Source of the DNA: Pseudanabaena sp. lw0831
GTDB lineage: Bacteria; Cyanobacteriota; Cyanobacteriia; Pseudanabaenales; Pseudanabaenaceae
Direction of reading: 5' to 3'
DNA length: 64,000 bases
Assembly (NCBI RefSeq): GCF_016584665.1
Contig: NZ_BBJB01000115.1
Coordinates: forward strand, 1 to 64,000
The notes below the pieces were generated by a model. It was not told the DNA's origin. It did not search any database and saw only the letters and a list, made by a program, of their open reading frames with translations. Position 1 is the stretch's first letter. Each line of letters starts with the position of its first letter. The position numbers and the translations under genes are program-made. Below, piece by piece: positions 59,642 to 64,000 of this stretch.

Positions 59642-60609
59642 TTGCAACATCCACCACCGTAATAGTGCCATGTAGAATCTGAGATCATCACCTCTTGAGG
59701 AAACTTTTCCGCAAGTTTTGAAGCAGTTTTATCGCATACAGATGTAGGATTACCACGCTGCAAAACATGCCCAGCGCGATCGTCTAAGGATGTCTCCATG
59801 CCGCTATAAACTGCGGTTTTACCTGTAAATACACAGGCTCCATCACTGGGAATAGGAACCTTGAATGATACAGAATCTAGACTCTCTAACATTAGCGGTG
59901 TATCCAAATCAAAACTATGGGTATCGAGCAAACGATAGGGACGACGGGCGCGGACTTCAATCTGTCCAAATCCTGCTTCAATCAGATAATGAATATATTC
60001 GTCATAGGTCATGGCTCCCGATAAACACATGGCTCGTAGACGTTCATCAGCTTGGAGATTGGCAGGAATCGGACGAGTAGAGATTGGGTCGCTCATAATT
60101 AATCTGCCTTTAGGTTTGAGAACTCGATAGACTTCTTTCAAAGCTCGTTGTAGGTCTTGAGGCTCGAAAATATTAAATAGACAGTTTTGGGCAACCACAT
60201 CAACCGAGGCATCGGCAACTGGTAATGCAAAAGCATCTCCTTCTAAGATATTTACAAAATCTGTATCAAACCAATCATTCTCTTGAGCCGCTAATTTTAA
60301 ATTATGACTTGCCACTTCGCGCATAGCAGCTACAGGATCGACAGCGATAACACTTCCTTTTCGGCGACAGAAATACGCAAATTGAAGAGCTTCTAAACCA
60401 CCACCAACGCCAATATACAAGACTGTTGGGTTACCGCGTAATTCTGTAGGATGGATGGTTGTACCACAGCCATAGTTCATCTGCTCAATGATTTGAGGGA
60501 TTTTGAGATTGGGAAATTGTAGTGGTGGCGTGCTGATGCAGCACAGACCAACTTGCGGAGTTTTTGCGGCTTCCGCGTAAAATTCGGCGGTGGTTTCGAG
60601 ATAGCTCAT
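59638..60609 (-). CDS. arsM: Arsenite methyltransferase ArsM, arsenosugar-biosynthesis type
   Basis: 323 residues. Cysteines in GLCCISTPP, MNYGCGTT and AQNCLFNIFEP and the end YYGGGCCK match the arsenosugar-pathway ArsM. SAM site is VLYIGVGGGLEALQFAYFC. It adds methyl groups to As(III) using SAM; dimethylated product is the start of arsenosugars. The radical-SAM partner ArsS is not in the window. The TVP38 gene follows by an ATGA overlap. Confidence 0.93.
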   Translation of the reverse strand: MSYLETTAEFYAEAAKTPQVGLCCISTPPLQFPNLKIPQIIEQMNYGCGTTIHPTELRGNPTVLYIGVGGGLEALQFAYFCRRKGSVIAVDPVAAMREVASHNLKLAAQENDWFDTDFVNILEGDAFALPVADASVDVVAQNCLFNIFEPQDLQRALKEVYRVLKPKGRLIMSDPISTRPIPANLQADERLRAMCLSGAMTYDEYIHYLIEAGFGQIEVRARRPYRLLDTHSFDLDTPLMLESLDSVSFKVPIPSDGACVFTGKTAVYSGMETSLDDRAGHVLQRGNPTSVCDKTASKLAEKFPQEVMISDSTWHYYGGGCCK

Positions 60610-60682
60610 GCAGATTTACTCAAGAAAAACAATTGGATCGGCGGCAATATGAGATTAGTCTAACCTTTTTATGGGCTGACGC

Positions 60683-60736
60683 AAAAGGAGGTAATGTAAG
60701 GGCAATTCATGAATTGCCCTTACATTACCTCCTTTT
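60683..60736. repeat. 54-bp perfect loopless palindrome, GGGCAATTCATGAATTGCCC core
   Basis: 27-bp arms AAAAGGAGGTAATGTAAGGG then CAATTCA, joined without a loop. Core is shared with 57096-57123, outer stem is not. Confidence 0.96.
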
Positions 60737-60785
60737 ACATAATCAAAAATTTATTGATTCTTGTAAATGTAAATCGCTGTAAGAC

Positions 60786-60814
60786 AAAAAAAGGGCGCTA
60801 AGCGCCCCTTTTTT
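60786..60814. terminator. Terminator-like hairpin, GGGCGC-TAA-GCGCCC
   Basis: Six GC pairs plus an A/T outer stem with one mismatch (A versus C at the base). Right after it the large exported protein ends at 60817. T tracts occur on both strands. Confidence 0.8.
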
Positions 60815-60816
60815 AG

Positions 60817-62454
60817 CTAAAACAAGGTCGAAATACCATTTGGGCGCAGATCTTTGTAATCTAGAATCTTGCGAACTACATCGAAGGTAGACTGCGAATC
60901 TGTAATAGGAATTACAGAAGCTAGCTGCCCTGGTAGAACCTGCATTACAGGAGGCATGTCCTGTGTGAATACATTAATCGTGCGATTAATCAGTGAATAA
61001 TTGCCTTTGGAAAAAGCGTTGGTATAGGTGAATTGATTGGTTGCTTGAGGTAGTCCTGCAACATTAAACAAACCAAGTGGAATACTTTGAGATGTTGTCA
61101 AAAAGCTTGCAACTGTTTGAGTTAGAACGGTTGTCGTCTGGATTTGAGTGAAATAGTCATAGACTCTGACATTACGATCAATTTTACCAATGCGCTGAGA
61201 GTCGATACCACAGACAGTGCGAATAGTGCCATATGCTGATGGATCGCTGGGTAAAATCAGGCTAATGGTTGAGAAGTTTTTAAGCAGTTGCACTTCGCTA
61301 TATCCTAGAGGACGATTATTCAAGTCGAATAAACGGACAACTAGGCGATCGCCTGGATTCAGCCCACGGATAAAGGTAGCACGCTGATTAACGTTAAAAC
61401 GATAATCACCAACAAAGCGCTCTTTGAGAAATCCATTAGAACGCTTCGATTTGATCGAAAGACGTGCAATTACCTGAGACAAGCGCGGCTGATTTTGCAA
61501 AACTGCAAAGCTAAAATGTCCACGATGAGGATTCTTTTTAGATAGCTCAACGCCATCACGCTCCTTGCGCTCTTTGCGATCGGTTCGGCGATCGTCATCA
61601 TAGTCATCATCTTCATCGTCGTCATCATATTTTTTGGAGACAACGATGGGCTTCATTGGTTTAACAGAACTACCTGTCTGGACATTTGTGTTTTCAATGA
61701 CCACCGTTTGAGTAGACTGCGTAGTCGTTGATTGAGAACCAGTTGTAATTCCCAAATCGCGATCGGAAATTACTGAATTGTTGGAGGAGTTATTTGATGA
61801 ATTGTTGGAGGAGTTATTTGATGAATTGTTGGAGGAGTTGTTGGATGAATTGTTGGAAGTACTAGTGTACACAGAAGAAATGCGTCCAGCTTTTACCTCA
61901 GTTGCACTAGCTGTGACAATTGAAGTAAAGGATTTGACTTCTTCGATCTCAAATCTCGCATCTTTGACACCATTGGGCAAGTCATAGCGAATGCTAGTAA
62001 TCGCCTTGAGATCGCCATTGTAAATATCATCAAGAGAGATTTTTTCGCTCAGGGAACTTAGGGAAATCACTTCTACTGCTGTAAACTGTCGCCCTGCATT
62101 TTTGGAGAGCAGTCTTGCGCCTGAATTGGTATAAACTTCGCGCCATTCCCCAGCACGTTTTACATAAAGCTGATACACCGCGTTTGCGTAGGTAGTCGAA
62201 GGCTTATTGGCAACATCTAGTAAAATGCCAATGCTTGAAAGGTTGCCAGAGTTGTCTAGCAAACGCAATAGCTGTACGCCTGTTTGCCAGTCCTGTGGAA
62301 CTTGAGCAACTATTTGGGGAACAGATGGAGCTGCGATCGCTTCTATAGTATTCAGAAAAGATGCTGTAGTAAGAGTTGCTGCGAGAAGACATAGAGATGT
62401 CTTCTGAAATCTGTTGCCTATTTGGCTACGAAAATTTTTACTGACAATATTCAT
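60817..62454 (-). CDS. Large exported hypothetical protein with Asn/Ser repeat linker
   Basis: 545 residues. Signal peptide CLLAATLTTASFLNTIEAIAA, cleavage after AIA-A. Residues about 50-190 form a globular domain (GVQLLRLLDNSGNLSSIGIL and WREVYTNSGARLLSKNAGRQ). A (SSNN)-rich linker of about 30 residues (about 195-230), an acidic DDDDEDDDYDDD stretch, and a C-terminal beta-rich part with NQRATFIRGLNPGDRLVVRL follow. Likely periplasmic or outer-membrane associated. No family recognised. Confidence 0.82.
   Translation of the reverse strand: MNIVSKNFRSQIGNRFQKTSLCLLAATLTTASFLNTIEAIAAPSVPQIVAQVPQDWQTGVQLLRLLDNSGNLSSIGILLDVANKPSTTYANAVYQLYVKRAGEWREVYTNSGARLLSKNAGRQFTAVEVISLSSLSEKISLDDIYNGDLKAITSIRYDLPNGVKDARFEIEEVKSFTSIVTASATEVKAGRISSVYTSTSNNSSNNSSNNSSNNSSNNSSNNSSNNSVISDRDLGITTGSQSTTTQSTQTVVIENTNVQTGSSVKPMKPIVVSKKYDDDDEDDDYDDDRRTDRKERKERDGVELSKKNPHRGHFSFAVLQNQPRLSQVIARLSIKSKRSNGFLKERFVGDYRFNVNQRATFIRGLNPGDRLVVRLFDLNNRPLGYSEVQLLKNFSTISLILPSDPSAYGTIRTVCGIDSQRIGKIDRNVRVYDYFTQIQTTTVLTQTVASFLTTSQSIPLGLFNVAGLPQATNQFTYTNAFSKGNYSLINRTINVFTQDMPPVMQVLPGQLASVIPITDSQSTFDVVRKILDYKDLRPNGISTLF
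61775..61858. repeat. 24-bp tandem repeat coding for the Asn/Ser linker
   Basis: Unit TTGGAGGAGTTATTTGATGA then ATTG, starting at 61781, 61805 and 61829 with slight change in the last. It encodes SSNN repeats on the minus strand. Prone to copy-number change. Confidence 0.9.
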
Positions 62455-62607
62455 CGTTATTTATTCCTAGCTCGATTTACTGCATGATTTGCTAGAGTCA
62501 ACCTATAGTTGTTAACGCACGGCTATATAGGCGCACAATACGTCACGATATAGGCATATTAAGTCTTTAACAATCAGACGATCTCCTCGTTTTTTTTGTT
62601 CCATTTC

Positions 62608-62644
62608 AAAAATAAAAGCAGCCTGAAGGACTGCTTTTATTTTT
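62608..62644. terminator. Bidirectional terminator-like hairpin
   Basis: 14-bp arms AAAAATAAAAGCAG around CCTGAAGGA; T tract of 8 downstream on the plus strand, A tract on the other side. Apex CCTGAAGGA is the mirror of the common TCCTTCAGG terminator loop. It lies 28 bases before the end of the 139-residue gene and would terminate it. Confidence 0.88.
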
Positions 62645-62671
62645 TTTAGCGCAAAGCGCTATAAGAAAATT

Positions 62672-63091
62672 TTAGAGAAATCGCGATATTTGAATTTGCG
62701 CCCAAAAATTTTGGCAACGATCGCTAAAACTCGCGATCGGAAATCTTGGTTGCGATCGCCATTTATCCAATAACAAATGCCCCATCGGGGTCAGCCGAAA
62801 ACTATCAGTAATGCCTTGACCATCCACTTCGCGGCGCAATACCCCAACTTGGATCAGCCATAGCAAAGCATTTTCGGTAACGATCAAATTGGTGGGACTG
62901 GTCAAATATTTATTTTTGATGCCATCATTACTGGCGATCGCCCTCAGATTTACGCCCTCTGTTGCCATGTCCGCGAACAACTTCACTGTGAAGGGCGCAC
63001 AGCGCAAAGCTATTTCGGCTCTTGCCAAGATTTGAGGTGGATATTCAGCAAAATCTTGGCGATCGCGATTACTCAGAATTTCGGTTGACAT
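62672..63091 (-). CDS. Npun_F0494-type conserved cyanobacterial protein
   Basis: 139 residues. RAEIALRCAPFTVKLFADMA and SFRLTPMGHLLLDKW suggest a winged-helix-like arrangement, and I recall this as the Npun_F0494 family (annotated but unstudied). No signal or TM. Lies 13 bases downstream of a Lys-rich microprotein gene on the same strand. Confidence 0.7.
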   Translation of the reverse strand: MSTEILSNRDRQDFAEYPPQILARAEIALRCAPFTVKLFADMATEGVNLRAIASNDGIKNKYLTSPTNLIVTENALLWLIQVGVLRREVDGQGITDSFRLTPMGHLLLDKWRSQPRFPIASFSDRCQNFWAQIQISRFL

Positions 63092-63104
63092 GGCATTTTT
63101 GCAG

Positions 63105-63200
63105 TTAATTGTATTTTTTAGGTTCTTTCTTTTCTTTCTTTTCAGAAGCGTCTTTCTTGGGCTTTTTAGTCTCTTTATTGCTCTTTTGTTCTTTAGACAT
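63105..63200 (-). CDS. Lysine-rich 31-residue protein
   Basis: MSKEQKSNKETKKPKKDASE then KKEKKEPKKYN, stop TAA. GGAG is eight bases before the ATG. More than a third Lys; disordered. Similar short Lys-rich proteins (M-S-K-x-x-x-x-K-E-x-K-K-P) are common in bacteria, possibly nucleic-acid or ribosome linked, though the role is unknown. Directly upstream of the 139-residue gene. Confidence 0.65.
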   Translation of the reverse strand: MSKEQKSNKETKKPKKDASEKKEKKEPKKYN

Positions 63201-63408
63201 TATTGACTCCAGTGGTAGATAAAAATCGAGAAGTAAGCTTTGTTTAATAATGCTTATTATGGTTATTCTAACCCAATCCTAAATAATCTGTGAGCTTTAT
63301 CCCGAAAGCAATGCAATCCTATAGGGTGAAGTGCAATCAATCGCGATCGCCTTATATTTGAATCAATAGTTACAAGTAGCTAAATGTCTCAGCTAGAGAG
63401 CGATCGTC

Positions 63409-63996
63409 ATGATGTCCATTCAAGATTCTAAAACTCATCACTCTCCGACAACTAATGCCCTCGCTATGGGAATGGCTGTCAAAAAAATGTATGAGATGGG
63501 GCGTAAAGATTTTGATTCAGAAAATTTTTCGGGGCTAAAATTATCCTGCTGCAAGCTGTCATCTATTATCTTTACTAGATCAGATTTGCGAAATGCCGAT
63601 CTTGACCTGACTGATTTAAGTGATTCTGACCTGCGGGGCGCAAATTTGGAGCGATCGAGTCTTAACTTTACCAATCTGACTAATGCTGATTTGAGTAACG
63701 CCAATCTAAAAGAGGCAAATCTGGGGGGAGCAAATTTGAGTGGGGCAATTTTGAGGGGTATAAATCTGAGCAATGCAAATTTACGGGGTGCGAATCTAAG
63801 CAATGCTCATCTTGAATTTGCAAATTTACAAGGGGCGGACTTAACGGGGGCTAACTGTTTTGGTTGCAATCTAAGCTATGCCAATCTGCAACATGCAAAC
63901 TTAACTGAAGCATGTTTAGATAGTGCCAATTTATTAAAAAGCAATTTTGAATATGCTCTGCTAGACGGAACAACTCTCAACAACGCCAGCTACTAA
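63409..63996 (+). CDS. Pentapeptide-repeat protein
   Basis: 195 residues, complete before the window end. After a 30-residue lead (MMSIQDSKTHHSPTTNALAM) come about 30 A(D/N)LxxA pentapeptides from residue 36 to the end, forming a right-handed quadrilateral helix. Cytoplasmic. Some members mimic DNA and inhibit gyrase (Qnr, MfpA), but most cyanobacterial ones have no known target. Confidence 0.9.
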   Translation: MMSIQDSKTHHSPTTNALAMGMAVKKMYEMGRKDFDSENFSGLKLSCCKLSSIIFTRSDLRNADLDLTDLSDSDLRGANLERSSLNFTNLTNADLSNANLKEANLGGANLSGAILRGINLSNANLRGANLSNAHLEFANLQGADLTGANCFGCNLSYANLQHANLTEACLDSANLLKSNFEYALLDGTTLNNASY

Positions 63997-64000
63997 AAAA

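Noticed and set aside
61778-61987. Plus-strand ORF rich in Leu and Glu
   Set aside because: It is the mirror of the SSNN repeat of the exported protein gene; repetitive antisense reading, no ribosome site.
8883-62644. CRISPR array as the cause of the repeated hairpins
   Set aside because: The units are scattered single palindromes without regular spacing or spacers, and no cas gene was seen.

Overview
The window is cyanobacterial. Evidence: the many GCGATCGC (HIP1-type) octamers inside and between genes, chlorophyll and tetrapyrrole genes (chlM, hemC, a sirohydrochlorin chelatase), photosystem II psbK, the plastid-conserved genes ycf46 and ycf35, and several families typical of filamentous cyanobacteria. 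Base composition is moderately AT-rich and intergenic spaces are short. I lean towards a Pseudanabaena-like lineage, but that is an impression and not proven by the window.

Layout. 1-7160: the end of a MacB-type ABC operon, then an accessory island on the minus strand: a thyX 5' remnant, a two-gene OLD-like ATPase plus DUF4276/TOPRIM-like pair (1027-3080), a 1010-residue NACHT-pentapeptide STAND protein, a frameshifted rhuM remnant and a Uma2 nuclease. 7300-14360: housekeeping (sixA, purQ-purS, AEC permease, cell-wall amidase, CSP41-like SDR, aldose-epimerase-like, DUF393). 14375-18988: a 1537-residue acidic, disordered, membrane-anchored pentapeptide protein. 19450-25210: aminotransferase, SufA/IscA, GFA protein, peptide-binding lipoprotein and two tandem secreted paralogues. 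25430-27940: RHH protein, ycf46, ycf35. 28090-36160: Uma2, 4'-phosphopantetheinyl transferase, MoaD/ThiS-like protein, psbK, 2OG-Fe(II) oxygenase, sppA, chlM and an orphan PD-(D/E)XK nuclease. 36378-43050: hemC, ilvA, FAD monooxygenase, hrcA. 43500-52640: PP2C phosphatase, nnr, a PAS-GGDEF-EAL protein, sirohydrochlorin chelatase, hflX, Uma2. 52860-64000: LRR protein, SOUL protein, aldo/keto reductase, glycosyltransferase, geranylgeranyl-reductase-like protein, two tandem 30-residue membrane microproteins, arsM with a TVP38 protein, a large exported protein and a pentapeptide protein.

The most striking feature is not a gene. At least 30 intergenic gaps hold long, mostly perfect inverted repeats (15-33 bp arms, usually a 3-nt loop). 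Their apices fall into a few recurring families (GGCGC-NNN-GCGCC, CCCGC-NNN-GCGGG, GAAAGTGT-GACT-ACACTTTC, AAAATGGC-AAC-GCCATTTT, GGGCAATTCATGAATTGCCC). Their lower stems are locus-specific yet almost perfectly Watson-Crick, and they often run into the stop codon or last codons of the neighbouring genes. In one case an arm is an inverted copy of a conserved catalytic motif of the adjacent gene. The pattern suggests a DNA-level arm-copying (fold-back or template-switch) process acting around REP/MITE-like seeds, with the products probably serving as terminators. No rRNA, tRNA, CRISPR array or intact insertion sequence was found.
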